A stretch of DNA of 64,000 nt, taken from assembly GCA_022794255.1 (NCBI GenBank), contig JAAWEL010000047.1, positions 1 through 64,000 of the forward strand. Direction: 5' to 3'. The notes under the pieces were generated by a model. The model ran no database searches and was not told where the DNA came from. It saw only the letters and a list, made by a program, of their open reading frames with translations. Origin of the DNA: Lachnospiraceae bacterium (GTDB lineage Bacteria > Bacillota > Clostridia > Lachnospirales > Lachnospiraceae). A program made the position numbers and the translations under genes. Positions 51,053-60,313 of this stretch are shown here, one piece after another (the stretch's first letter is position 1; the number at the start of each line of letters is the position of its first letter).

Positions 51053-52366
51053 TTATTGCAGCAGCTGGTTTACAGCCTCATTTAAGGCAGCGCAGGCTTC
51101 CTCGGCTGACATGTTTTCCGATAATATGGGCTGGAGATAATCCAGCATAGCCTGACGGATCCCCACAATATTTTTTACAGAAGGAAGCGCATTGGCATAC
51201 TGCAAGGCATCGGCATTGGGCTTAATAATATCTTCCGGATAATCCGCATAACGGGCAGCCACTTCTCCGGTTCCGGTAAAGGTATTGGTGTAGATGGCAG
51301 CAATGTCAGGCCTGGTAAGGAATTTGACGAATTCCCAGGCAGCCTGCTGCTGTTTGCTGGTCTTGGAGATAGCTACAGACCATCCGCCCAGAATCGTATT
51401 TCTTTCCGCCCCGTTGGCTGTGGGTACCATAGCACAGGCAAAATTTAAATCCGGATTGGCCTTTACAATCTCTTCCAGATCATAGATGCCGCTTAAGTAC
51501 ATGGCTACTTTTCCGCTGGCAAAAAGCGTCCGGTTGGCAATATTGTCATTTTCCAATAAGGACTCCGGCGCATAGGCAGCCAGATCCTTGTATACTTGCG
51601 CAGTCTGGATTGCCACCTCATTGCCCAGCTCAGAAGCTGTATCATCTCCATTTAAGATGGAACCTCCAGAGGAGCGCAGCATGGTAATATACTGGAAGGA
51701 AAGGTTGGAATAGTTGGTTCCGCACAGGCCATAGCCGTATACCCCGTCTTTGGTACAGGCAGCGGCGACCTCTTTTACCTCGTCCCAGGTAGCCGGAGGC
51801 GTGTCATAGCCGGCTGCAGAGAGGATATCCTTATTGTAATACATTACGTAGGTTTCACTTCTAAAGGGAAGGCCGTACAGATTGCCGTTCACTGTAGATG
51901 CGTCAATGGCGCCTTTTACATATTGGTTCACATCCAGGGAATCTGCTGCTATGTATTCATCCATGGGCGCCAGAAGGCCTGCATTGCCGAAGGTAGTTAC
52001 CCAGTCCAATGCGCAGGATAAGACGTCCGGGGCAGTTCCGTTGGTCAAGGCCAACATGTACTTGTCATTGGCAAGATCTGCCTGGAACTCAGCCTCAACC
52101 TTGATCTCCGGGTGCTCCTGGTTCCAGATGGCTTCTATCTCCGGCCAGACACTTTCCTGCCAGTTGCCATCCCAGAAGGTGATGGTTGTCTGCTCAGCAG
52201 CAGCTGGGCTTGTGTCGGTTTTTGTCTCTGTCTGTCCGGCTGCAGGCGGCTGTGCGGCAGCCGGTTCTTCTTGCGCTGGTTTGCCGGAAGAACAGCCAGT
52301 CATCAATCCTAATGTCAATAGTGCTGCTGTGGTCAGGCTTACTTGTTTTTTCCATGTTTTTTTCAT
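51053..52366 (-). CDS. Sugar-binding lipoprotein of the ABC importer
   Basis: A 437-residue extracellular binding protein. The lipobox is LGLMTGC near residue 22, followed by a Pro/Ala-rich linker and the family fold (ITFWDGNWQESVWPEIEAIW, LAPMDEYIAADSLDVNQYV, ILGGWSVAISKTSKQQQAAWEF). The ATG at 52366 follows CAGGAGG; upstream in-frame sequence runs through the operator and is not coding. It is the first gene of the operon and should set substrate specificity. Confidence 0.93.
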   Translation of the reverse strand: MKKTWKKQVSLTTAALLTLGLMTGCSSGKPAQEEPAAAQPPAAGQTETKTDTSPAAAEQTTITFWDGNWQESVWPEIEAIWNQEHPEIKVEAEFQADLANDKYMLALTNGTAPDVLSCALDWVTTFGNAGLLAPMDEYIAADSLDVNQYVKGAIDASTVNGNLYGLPFRSETYVMYYNKDILSAAGYDTPPATWDEVKEVAAACTKDGVYGYGLCGTNYSNLSFQYITMLRSSGGSILNGDDTASELGNEVAIQTAQVYKDLAAYAPESLLENDNIANRTLFASGKVAMYLSGIYDLEEIVKANPDLNFACAMVPTANGAERNTILGGWSVAISKTSKQQQAAWEFVKFLTRPDIAAIYTNTFTGTGEVAARYADYPEDIIKPNADALQYANALPSVKNIVGIRQAMLDYLQPILSENMSAEEACAALNEAVNQLLQ

Positions 52367-52396
52367 AGCGTCCTCCTGAAATTTTATTCTTTTTAA

Positions 52397-52414
52397 AATG
52401 GTAACGTTACCATT
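52397..52414. promoter_or_regulatory. LacI-family operator, perfect palindrome
   Basis: AATGGTAACGTTACCATT, an 18-base perfect palindrome with the central CG typical of LacI/GalR operators. It sits about 10-20 bases downstream of the predicted start point of the minus-strand operon. Confidence 0.9.
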
Positions 52415-52428
52415 ATTTCCATGGCTAT

Positions 52429-52457
52429 ATATTAGCACTAATTTTGCAGATATGCAA
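52429..52457 (-). promoter_or_regulatory. Sigma-A promoter of the sugar-utilisation operon
   Basis: On the minus strand TTGCAT (52457-52452), 17 bases, TAATAT (52434-52429). The operator at 52397-52414 follows directly, so repressor would block initiation or escape. Confidence 0.82.
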
Positions 52458-52507
52458 GTACTTTTTGGAAAATAAATAAATTTTTTGTTTATATTTTTGT
52501 GTTAAAA

Positions 52508-52525
52508 AATGGTAACGTTATTAAT
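52508..52525. promoter_or_regulatory. Second, imperfect LacI operator
   Basis: AATGGTAACGTTATTAAT keeps the left half and centre of the perfect operator. It is 111 bases away and 23 bases upstream of the -35 box of the regulator gene, suited to looping or autoregulation. Confidence 0.75.
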
Positions 52526-52547
52526 TTTTAAAATCATATAGCCTTTA

Positions 52548-52576
52548 TTGCACTATTTTTTTTGTTGTGCTATAAT
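52548..52576 (+). promoter_or_regulatory. Sigma-A promoter of the lacI-type regulator
   Basis: TTGCAC (52548-52553), 17 bases, TATAAT (52571-52576). An AAAGGGGAAAAAG ribosome site follows before 52609. Confidence 0.85.
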
Positions 52577-52608
52577 AAAATGAAAGATTTTCACAAAGGG
52601 GAAAAAGA

Positions 52609-53640
52609 ATGAAAACAATCAAAGATGTGGCTCGCCTATCAGGTGTTTCCTTAACAACTGTATCCAGAGTCATCAATGGATCGGAAAAGGTTTCAAAAAA
52701 AACAAAGGACAAAGTGGATCAGGCAATCCGGGAATTGGGGTATTTTCCTAATAATGCCGCCCGTTCCCTGGTGAAAAAGCAGACTGACTCCATTGCTGTT
52801 TTGCTCAGGAATATCCATGATCCTTTTTTTTGTGATTTAATTCGCGGCATAGAGGAGGCTTCCCTCGAACTGGGACGCAATGTTATTTTCTGCAGTCTGG
52901 GAAAGGACGAGAAAATCAGAGACCGCTATATTGAGTACTTGACGAACGGAATATCGGATGCCATTGTTTTGTATGGCTCATTATTCAGCGATAAGGCGAT
53001 GATTGAGCATTTGCACCGTGTTCAGTTTCCTCTTCTTTTGGTGGAAAATAATTTTCAGACTTTGCCTCTGAATCAGTTCCTCATTGATAATGTGACAGGG
53101 GCCAGGGATGCCGTTTTTTATCTTATCCGGCATGGGCATAAAAGAATTGCCCATGTTATGGGCAATCCCAATAAAAAGGTGATTTTGGAGCGGTTCAGCG
53201 GATATACGGAGGCCATGCAGGAAAACGGGCTTACCATCCAAAGTTCTTATATCCAAAACACATTGAATAATTCTGTTTTGTCCCTCCCTCAATTTCAGGA
53301 GATGATGAAAGCTCCTAACCGGCCAACGGCTGTTTTCTGCAGTGATGACAAAATTGCTATTCAGGTAATCAATGCTTTGGGAGATTTGGGGTTTTCTGTG
53401 CCAGGAGATGTGTCTGTGGTGGGGTTTGATAATCTGAAAAGCTATGACCATTCGTATCGTGGACCCCGCATCACCAGCGTGCAGCAGCCTTTGTATGAGA
53501 TCGGACATGACAGCATTGTGTCTTTAGACCGGATTCTTAAGGGAGAGGAATCCGGGCTTATCAGCAAATGCTATAAAACCACCTTAGCGGAACATGATAC
53601 AGTTGGAATATGGCATGAGGGGGAAGGCGTGGACTTGTAA
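52609..53640 (+). CDS. LacI-family transcriptional repressor
   Basis: A 343-residue regulator. The N-terminal helix-turn-helix and hinge are TIKDVARLSGVSLTTVSRVI and NNAARSLVKKQT. The periplasmic-binding-protein-like sensor domain has AVFCSDDKIAIQVINALGDL and VVGFDNLKSYDHSYRGP. It is divergent from the ABC/glycosidase operon, and the two palindromes between them are its probable sites. The inducer is probably an operon intermediate. Confidence 0.94.
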   Translation: MKTIKDVARLSGVSLTTVSRVINGSEKVSKKTKDKVDQAIRELGYFPNNAARSLVKKQTDSIAVLLRNIHDPFFCDLIRGIEEASLELGRNVIFCSLGKDEKIRDRYIEYLTNGISDAIVLYGSLFSDKAMIEHLHRVQFPLLLVENNFQTLPLNQFLIDNVTGARDAVFYLIRHGHKRIAHVMGNPNKKVILERFSGYTEAMQENGLTIQSSYIQNTLNNSVLSLPQFQEMMKAPNRPTAVFCSDDKIAIQVINALGDLGFSVPGDVSVVGFDNLKSYDHSYRGPRITSVQQPLYEIGHDSIVSLDRILKGEESGLISKCYKTTLAEHDTVGIWHEGEGVDL

Positions 53641-53795
53641 ATACTTGCACAGCAAAAGGAAATTCCCGGCAATTCTGAAAAATAGATGGAATGGCGATAT
53701 GTTATCATCCGAGTATTGAAATATCTGAAATATATGCTATAATAAGTAGTAATTAAAACTATGTATGGTAGAGAGATGATTTCAGGAGGATGAAC

Positions 53796-54632
53796 ATGAG
53801 TTATAAGATTGTCGGCGACAGCTGTCTGGATTTGACAAGGGAGATGAGGGAAGATAGAAGGTTTCAGCTTGTGCCGCTGACATTGCAGGTTGACGATGCA
53901 ATGATCGTGGATGATGAGGGATTTGACCAGGCGGGATTTTTGCAGCTGGTCAGAGAAAGCAAAGAATGTCCCAAGACTGCATGTCCGTCCCCGGAAGCAT
54001 TTAAGAAGGCTTATGAATGTGAGGAAGAGGATGTTTATGTGATTACCATTTCCAGCCATTTGAGCGGTTCCTACAACAGCGCCATGGTGGGAAAGAGCTT
54101 ATATGAGGAAGAGCATGGACACAAGAATATTCTGGTAATTGATTCGGAGTCCGCATCTTCGGGTGAGGTGAATCTGGCTATGGCGATCTGCGGCATGGCT
54201 GACAAAGGGATGGGATTTGATGAGATTTCCAGGAGGATTTTGGAGATGCGGGACCGGCAGAGAACGTATTTTGTCCTGGATTCTCTGGAGTATCTGCGCA
54301 AGAACGGACGGCTCACAGGCTTGCAGGCTTTTTTTGCCACAGCGCTAAATATTAAGCCGGTGATGGGAGCAGAGCATGGAGTGATTGTCAAGCTGGATCA
54401 AGCCAGAGGCGTAGGGAAGGCCTTTGCCAAGATGTGTGAGATTGGAATCCGTGAGCGGGGAGACGGGGAGGAAGAATTTGCAGTGATCGCGCACTGTAAT
54501 GCATTAAAGAGAGCGGAGCAGGTGAAGAAGGAGCTGGAAGGACTTGGCCTTTCCAGAAAGATTGTGATCACAGAGACAGCCGGGGTTGCTACCTTGTATG
54601 CGGGGGATGGAGGGATTATCCTGGCAATGTAA
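53796..54632 (+). CDS. DegV family fatty-acid-binding protein (second copy)
   Basis: A 278-residue DegV protein with IVGDSCLDLTREMRE, TACPSPEAFKKAY, ISSHLSGSYNSAMVG, a SLEYLRKNGRLTG segment and ALNIKPVMGAEHG. It differs clearly in sequence from the copy at 7107-8000, so the two may bind different fatty acids. AGGAGG at 53784-53789 favours the ATG at 53796 over 53790. It is monocistronic with its own terminator. Confidence 0.92.
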   Translation: MSYKIVGDSCLDLTREMREDRRFQLVPLTLQVDDAMIVDDEGFDQAGFLQLVRESKECPKTACPSPEAFKKAYECEEEDVYVITISSHLSGSYNSAMVGKSLYEEEHGHKNILVIDSESASSGEVNLAMAICGMADKGMGFDEISRRILEMRDRQRTYFVLDSLEYLRKNGRLTGLQAFFATALNIKPVMGAEHGVIVKLDQARGVGKAFAKMCEIGIRERGDGEEEFAVIAHCNALKRAEQVKKELEGLGLSRKIVITETAGVATLYAGDGGIILAM

Positions 54633-54678
54633 AGGGCTGCGGGATTGATGAAGGTATTTTATAGGTGAAGACAGTTTG

Positions 54679-54716
54679 TGCCGCAATGCAGACAAGGGAT
54701 GCAGGGCGGCATTTTT
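54679..54716 (+). terminator. Terminator after the second degV
   Basis: TGCCGC (54679-54684) and GCGGCA (54706-54711) with an inner TGCA pair, followed by TTTTT. Confidence 0.8.
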
Positions 54717-54873
54717 GTGTGAAGTCAAAATAACAGATTGTGTGGCAGGTATGGTGAAAAAATGTTATGATGGATGAAATCAGGAGAGGAATCCATATAA
54801 TGGCATAGGAACAACCCTGCCTTGGATCGGTTTCGGATTAAAGAAAAGACAGGTGAAAGGAATATAAGATTTT

Positions 54874-56253
54874 ATGAGAAAATACAGAGAGATCATGATC
54901 GTGATTATTATAGCACTGCTTACTGGATGTACAGGGAAGCATTATGAGAAGATCCAGGGGATCGGTGAAGGACAGGATAGCAGCCAGAATGTGGAAAGGG
55001 AGAAGCAGGAAGGACAGCTGGATTCGGAGATCTGGAAGGAGGAAGCCAATGGGCAAAAGGCAAAGCAGGAAATCATAATTTCTGACAATGAAACAGCAGC
55101 GGGGGACGATAAGAGAAGATTATTGGAAGGGGATTTGGGGAAGGAGACTGGCCAAAGAGCAGATGGAGCATCTCCTGAGACCGGGGCATACATGGAGGAG
55201 AAATCTCTGACCCTTTTATTTTCCGGAGATGTTCTCTTGTCTAATCATGTGCTGAATGCTTATGACAAGGCAGGAGGGATTCAGGGTGTGCTGGATGAAG
55301 CCTATCAAAAGCAGATCCACGAGGCGGATTTTTTCCTGGTGAATCAGGAGTTTCCCTTCAGTGACAGGGGAACAGCGGCAGAGGATAAGCAATATACCTT
55401 TCGTCTTTCCCCTGACAGGGTTTCTTTGTTTCAGGAGATGGAGATAGACGGGGTGACTCTGGCGAACAATCATGCCCTGGATTTTGGGAGAGAGGCGCTT
55501 TTGGATTCCTGTGAGATACTGGATAAGGCGGGGATTCTTCATACCGGGGCAGGTCCGGATCTGGATTCGGCCAGACAGCCTGTGTCCGTGGAGCTTAAGG
55601 GAAAGAGAATTGCCCTGATTGGGGCCACCCGGGTGATACCGGTGGCGGACTGGGCCGCGGGAAAGGACCATCCGGGAATGCTGGCGGCCTATGATATGAC
55701 TGTGCTTTTGGAGGAGATCCGCAGACAGAAGGAAGAAAATGATTTTGTGGCAGTGTGTATTCACTGGGGAATCGAGAGGGATGAAAAGCCTCAGGAGTAT
55801 CAGAAAACTATGGGACAGCAGATGATTGATGCCGGGGCAGATCTGGTGATTGGTTCCCATCCCCATGTGCTGCAGGGAATTGAGTATTATAAGGGGAAAC
55901 CGATTGTGTATAGCCTGGGGAATTTTGTGTTCGGAAGCTCCATTCCCCGAACTGCTCTTTTGCAGGTGTCCTGGGAAAACCCCCAGGGGACGAAGCCGGA
56001 TAAAACCAGAGGAGAGGGGCAGGAGAAGGAAGGCAAAGAAGGAGAGGAGGAAACAGAAGAACCAATCTTACGTCTGATTCCGGGAACTTCAGCATCCGGA
56101 TATACCCGGATGCTGACAGATAAGGAGGAAAGAGAGGCGTTTTTCCGGTATATGGAGAGCATCTCCTATGGAGTGTCCTTTAGAGAAGACGGCACAGTAG
56201 CGGCGGGAAAGCGTGATACCCGGGAAGAACAGGAACATAACGGCAAAGAATAA
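54874..56253 (+). CDS. CapA-family lipoprotein
   Basis: A 459-residue exported protein. The lipobox is IALLTGC (Cys about residue 19), followed by a charged linker of about 90 residues. The CapA metallophosphoesterase-like domain shows LLFSGDVLLSNHVL, VNQEFPFSDRG, VTLANNHALDFG, CIHWGIERDEKP and VIGSHPHVLQGIEYYKGKP. CapA proteins act in poly-gamma-glutamate or capsule synthesis, but in Clostridia stand-alone versions are common and of uncertain role. No capB or capC is nearby. It converges on the radical SAM gene. Confidence 0.9.
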   Translation: MRKYREIMIVIIIALLTGCTGKHYEKIQGIGEGQDSSQNVEREKQEGQLDSEIWKEEANGQKAKQEIIISDNETAAGDDKRRLLEGDLGKETGQRADGASPETGAYMEEKSLTLLFSGDVLLSNHVLNAYDKAGGIQGVLDEAYQKQIHEADFFLVNQEFPFSDRGTAAEDKQYTFRLSPDRVSLFQEMEIDGVTLANNHALDFGREALLDSCEILDKAGILHTGAGPDLDSARQPVSVELKGKRIALIGATRVIPVADWAAGKDHPGMLAAYDMTVLLEEIRRQKEENDFVAVCIHWGIERDEKPQEYQKTMGQQMIDAGADLVIGSHPHVLQGIEYYKGKPIVYSLGNFVFGSSIPRTALLQVSWENPQGTKPDKTRGEGQEKEGKEGEEETEEPILRLIPGTSASGYTRMLTDKEEREAFFRYMESISYGVSFREDGTVAAGKRDTREEQEHNGKE

Positions 56254-56297
56254 TTTAGCGCTGAGCTTTTGTGCCGTGGGAGTCTGGTAAGGAACAG

Positions 56298-57287
56298 TCA
56301 GGGGCTGAAGCGGCATCCCTGGGTGATTCCTCTTTCTCTAAATCGTTTATCCATAAGGTTTAAGACCTGGCGTTTGTTGCTGCTCCAAAGGGGAGCTACC
56401 AATAGCCTTTTTGGTCCATCTCCGGTGATCCGGTGGACGATGATTTTGGGGGGAAGCAGGGCAATGCAGTCAATGATTAGGTCAATATACTCTTCCATAG
56501 AGAGAACCGGAAAGGGATGGTGCTGGTACTCGAAAGCCAGATCGGTTCCTTGAAGGATGTGCAGCAGCTGCAGCTTGATTCCCTGAATGTCCTGGTGGGC
56601 CAGGTATTCAATGGTCTGCAGCATTTGTTTCCGGTTTTCCCCGGGAAGGCCTAAGATTACATGGACAATGGCTTCCAGTCCATAAGAGCGCAGCCGGTGA
56701 AGGGCATCGGTAAAACAGCTTAGGGGATAGCCCCGGCGGATGTGGACGGCCGTAGGCTCATGAATGGTCTGCAGCCCCAGTTCCAGCCATACAGGCTTTT
56801 TCTGATTTAGCTCTGCGCACAGCTTTAAAGTCTCGTCCGGAAGGCAGTCAGGGCGGGTGGCAATGGAAAGAATGCGTACATCTGGATGGCTGATGGCAGC
56901 GGTGAAAAGGGAGCGCAGGTAGGACACGGGAGCATAGGTGTTGGTGTAGGATTGAAAGTAGGCAATATAGGCTTTGGGAGAGGCGCCCAGCTTTTTGTTG
57001 ATGCGGGCAGAAGCACGGCGGATCTGATCATTTAAGTCAGACGCCAAAACTTCATGGAGGGGCATCGGGCCGGGGGAAGGCCTAACCGGATTTCCTTTGG
57101 AAAAAACAGGCTCTGCAAATTCCCCAGAGCCTCCACCACTGCAGAAGATACAGCCACGGGTGCCCAGAGAGCCGTCCCGATTGGGGCAGGTCATCCCGCC
57201 GTCCAGTGCGATTTTGTATACCTTGGTACCAAAGCGTTGTTTCATTTCATAGTCAAGAGAGTGATAGGGTTTTTGGCCAAAGTTCAT
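56298..57287 (-). CDS. YhcC-type radical SAM protein
   Basis: A 329-residue radical SAM enzyme of the YhcC/TIGR01212 kind. Its cluster cysteines lie in GMTCPNRDGSLGTRGCIFCS, with the wider spacing of this family. YIAYFQSYTNTYAP, ATRPDCLP and LELGLQTIHEPTAVHIRRGY are family blocks. The substrate is not established; tRNA modification has been suggested by similarity to elongator-type enzymes. It is divergent from the HAD phosphatase gene. Confidence 0.9.
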   Translation of the reverse strand: MNFGQKPYHSLDYEMKQRFGTKVYKIALDGGMTCPNRDGSLGTRGCIFCSGGGSGEFAEPVFSKGNPVRPSPGPMPLHEVLASDLNDQIRRASARINKKLGASPKAYIAYFQSYTNTYAPVSYLRSLFTAAISHPDVRILSIATRPDCLPDETLKLCAELNQKKPVWLELGLQTIHEPTAVHIRRGYPLSCFTDALHRLRSYGLEAIVHVILGLPGENRKQMLQTIEYLAHQDIQGIKLQLLHILQGTDLAFEYQHHPFPVLSMEEYIDLIIDCIALLPPKIIVHRITGDGPKRLLVAPLWSSNKRQVLNLMDKRFRERGITQGCRFSP

Positions 57288-57480
57288 GGGGAAAATTCTC
57301 CTTTATCAGGCTGTTATTTAGGACGTTTCCTATAATATGCTATATTATGATATATAAAAAAGTCAAGATATCTGTTATAATTTTAAAGAAATGGATGGAT
57401 CGCTATAAAATAGCAGCAAGAGAGAGCTTTTAACCGAGCAGAAAGATCAGCATTGAATACAAAAAGGAATGGATGAGGAC

Positions 57481-58140
57481 ATGATAAAAGCTGTAATATT
57501 TGATATGGATGGTTTGATGATTGACAGTGAGCGGGTTACATACGAGGGATATGTGATTGTGTGTGGAAAGCTGGGGCTAAGAATGGAGGAAGCGTTTTAC
57601 AAGCAGGTGTTAGGCCTTCCTCTGCCAACGGTTTTTCAGATGTTTTATGATAAATATGGCAGCTCTTTTCCTATGGAGCAGGTATTGGAGCAGGTACACC
57701 GATACATGGATGACCGATTTTGCAAAGAGGGAGTGCCAGTCAAAGAGGGGCTGAAGGATTTACTGGACTATTTGAAAAGGAAGGATTATAAAACCATTGT
57801 GGCCACTTCCAGCAACCGTGACCGGGTGGACAGAATCTTAGAGCAGACAAAGTTGACCGGGTATTTTGACGATTCGATCTGCGGAGATGAGATTGAAAGA
57901 GGAAAGCCCCATCCGGATATTTTTCAAAAGGCATGCGAGAAGATGGGAGTAAAGCCGGAGGAAGCGATTGTTCTGGAGGATTCTGAGGCGGGGATTCAGG
58001 CAGCATTTTCAGCTGGTATTCCGGTGATCTGCGTGCCGGACATGAAATATCCCAGAGAAGGTTTTCGGGAGAAAACGGTCAGAATTGTAGATTCATTGAC
58101 AGAATTGTCAGATCTGTTTAGGACCGGTCAGCTGCGGTGA
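57481..58140 (+). CDS. HAD-family phosphatase, beta-phosphoglucomutase-like
   Basis: A 219-residue hydrolase. Motif I is IFDMDGLMIDSE, motif II is VATSSNRDRV, the motif III Lys is in RGKPHPDIF, and motif IV is IVLEDSEAGIQAA. A helical cap of the four-helix type lies at about 17-85. Substrates are probably small sugar phosphates. The ribosome site is weak for both candidate starts (57469 and 57481). The stop codon overlaps an open frame that may be the true beginning of the next gene. Confidence 0.9.
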   Translation: MIKAVIFDMDGLMIDSERVTYEGYVIVCGKLGLRMEEAFYKQVLGLPLPTVFQMFYDKYGSSFPMEQVLEQVHRYMDDRFCKEGVPVKEGLKDLLDYLKRKDYKTIVATSSNRDRVDRILEQTKLTGYFDDSICGDEIERGKPHPDIFQKACEKMGVKPEEAIVLEDSEAGIQAAFSAGIPVICVPDMKYPREGFREKTVRIVDSLTELSDLFRTGQLR

Positions 58141-58257
58141 GGTTTTACGTGACGGAGTTGTTGTTTATGAAACAGCAGGCAGAACTACCGAAGCGCTATA
58201 AAGAAAGCATGTCCAATATGAGTAAGAATAGAGCAGAAAAGGAAGCTTGGCAGAAAC

Positions 58258-59661
58258 ATGAAAGGGAGAAGCAGGCGGCGGCCAGGAAGAGGGGAACCAG
58301 AAAAAGGAGGATTAGGAAAAGAAAAATCAGGAAAAAAGAAGCCGGGAAAAGGGAGAGCGGTGGCAGGTTTGACCTTTCTTGTACTGGCAGGCTTATGCCT
58401 GTTTCTTTTGTGGCAGGGATTGCCGGAAAAGACGGGGATCTGGCAGAGGGAAGAGACAGGAGCCTGGTTCGTGGATGAGAAGTGGGGGAAAGGGGAATCT
58501 GACGGGGTAGGAGAAGGCCTGACGAGAGAAGGAGAGGTAAGAGAAGGACAAGAAGAAAGGGAAACAAAAGAAAAAACAAGAGAAGAAATGGCGTCTGAGG
58601 AGAACCGAGAGAAGAATGGATTTGAGGCAGACAAAAATACGGATGAGAAAAATTCCCCGGAGTGGGAGGAAGCCCGGCGGTATCAGGACTTTCTTGGGCG
58701 GATGGAGGCTGTGAAGAACCGTCAGGAGATCAAGGAGATGGGATTTGCGGTGATTGAGGAGCAGGTTTATCCGCTAGTGATGGCAGAGCTGGGGGAGGTT
58801 TTTATGATTCCTGCCATGGATCCGGAAAGCCGGAGACTGGTATTGTTCTTTGCAGAAGAGGACGGGAGTATTGTTTTTTGTACAGAGCAGCTGGAGACCA
58901 ACCAACAGTTTTTGGAAAAATATAGACAGGGAACCCGGGGGGTGGCAGCAGTCTCATTTCCGGATATTAATGAGGACGGACGAAACGATGTAGTGCTGAT
59001 TACCACCTGCAATACTCAGTGGGATGGAAGTGGGATCTCCTATAAGGTGGGAGATGTGCTGTTTCAGGGAAAAGGAAGCTTTTATCAGGATTGGCGGCTG
59101 TCAGACCGGATCAATCAGTTTGGGATGAATAAAAGTGTAAAGATGATTACTTCCTTTTTCAAGGAAGGAAATTCTGCAGAATTTCTCTATCAGGCGGGTT
59201 CTATAAAGGAGCAGCGGGAGCATGGTTTTGTGGAGGAGACAGGATATTCGTTTAAAAGGGATTTTGAGAAGCTGGGGGAGCTTTCTGTAGTGCCAGGCTA
59301 TTATAAAATGGCAGAATACCATATTTTTATGATTTATCTGGTAAACAGCCAGGGAAATATTGCCTGGAGCGGTCAGCCCATGGGAGAATTTGAAAATCTC
59401 TATGAGATTCTGGGAATTGACAGCCGGGATATTAATGGGGATGGTCTTAAGGACCTTACAGTGCTGGCCCGATATACCTATGATAGTCCCTCAGGGGAAA
59501 TGATGACAGAAAAAGATTATACAATTTATTATCAGAGGACCGGGGGCTTTTTGACGGATACGGAGTTTAAAAGCCGGTATCAGTGTACCGAGGAGACCAC
59601 TATGGAGGAGCTGGTGGAGCTGGCCCGGATCTACTGGGGATGGGGAACAGGAAATGATTAA
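58258..59661 (+). CDS. Membrane-anchored protein with two DxNxDG repeats, linked to a two-component system
   Basis: A 467-residue protein of unknown function. A very basic N-terminus precedes one membrane helix (AVAGLTFLVLAGLCLFLLW). A Glu-rich linker follows, then an extracellular domain of about 330 residues with two calcium-type loops, DINEDGRNDVVLI (236) and DINGDGLKDLTVL (391), as in FG-GAP/VCBS proteins. It overlaps the response regulator by eight bases, so it probably belongs to that signalling unit. The start is uncertain: another frame open from 58137 encodes a similar basic stretch that could join by one base at 58332-58338, an A6G run. Confidence 0.75.
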   Translation: MKGRSRRRPGRGEPEKGGLGKEKSGKKKPGKGRAVAGLTFLVLAGLCLFLLWQGLPEKTGIWQREETGAWFVDEKWGKGESDGVGEGLTREGEVREGQEERETKEKTREEMASEENREKNGFEADKNTDEKNSPEWEEARRYQDFLGRMEAVKNRQEIKEMGFAVIEEQVYPLVMAELGEVFMIPAMDPESRRLVLFFAEEDGSIVFCTEQLETNQQFLEKYRQGTRGVAAVSFPDINEDGRNDVVLITTCNTQWDGSGISYKVGDVLFQGKGSFYQDWRLSDRINQFGMNKSVKMITSFFKEGNSAEFLYQAGSIKEQREHGFVEETGYSFKRDFEKLGELSVVPGYYKMAEYHIFMIYLVNSQGNIAWSGQPMGEFENLYEILGIDSRDINGDGLKDLTVLARYTYDSPSGEMMTEKDYTIYYQRTGGFLTDTEFKSRYQCTEETTMEELVELARIYWGWGTGND

Positions 59662-60313
59662 GATTTTGATTGTGGATGATGAGAAACCGATTTGCGACCT
59701 GATCGATCTGAATCTGTCAGCGGCAGGCTATCATTGCAGGGCTGTGCAGGACGGAGTGGCGGCCTTGGGGATGATTGAGGAGGGCAGATATGACCTGATT
59801 CTTCTGGATGTGATGCTGCCTGGGGTGGACGGATATGATATTATGGAATATATCCGCCCTCTTAAAATTCCGGTTATTTTCATAACGGCTAAGTATGAGG
59901 TGAAGGACCGGGTTCGGGGACTGAAGCTGGGGGCGGACGATTACTTGGTAAAGCCTTTTGATGTAGTGGAGTTGGTGGCCCGGGTGGAGGCGGTTCTGCG
60001 CCGCTATCACAAGGCGGAGAATATCCTTTCTGCCGGAGATGTGGTGGTTGACGTGGAGGCGAGGCAGGTGATGAGGGGAGGGACGCCGGTGGTGCTGACC
60101 AACAAAGAATTTGGCCTTCTTCTCTTGTTTATCCGCAACAAGAATGTGGCTCTGTTTCGGGAGACCCTCTATGAAAATGTGTGGGAGGGGGAGTATTCAG
60201 GAGACAGCCGCACCGTGGATCTCCACGTACAAAGGCTGAGAAAAAAGCTGGGCTGGGAGCGGTGTTTGGTGACGGTCTATAAAGTGGGATACCGGTTAGA
60301 GGTGCCTCAATGA
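59654..60313 (+). CDS. OmpR-family response regulator
   Basis: A 219-residue regulator. The receiver has ILIVDDEKP, phospho-Asp in LILLDVMLPGVDGYD, VIFITAKYEV and the switch Lys in DDYLVKPFDVVE. The winged helix has LTNKEFGLLLLFI, the recognition helix region SRTVDLHVQRLRKKLG and KVGYRLEVP. It overlaps the genes on both sides (eight and four bases), giving a coupled four-gene unit. Confidence 0.95.
   Translation: MIKILIVDDEKPICDLIDLNLSAAGYHCRAVQDGVAALGMIEEGRYDLILLDVMLPGVDGYDIMEYIRPLKIPVIFITAKYEVKDRVRGLKLGADDYLVKPFDVVELVARVEAVLRRYHKAENILSAGDVVVDVEARQVMRGGTPVVLTNKEFGLLLLFIRNKNVALFRETLYENVWEGEYSGDSRTVDLHVQRLRKKLGWERCLVTVYKVGYRLEVPQ

Noticed and set aside
58137-58478. Separate 113-codon gene overlapping the HAD stop
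   Set aside because: Its second half is antagonistic to the membrane helix of the 58258 frame; it is more likely a frameshifted N-terminus or chance frame than an independent gene.
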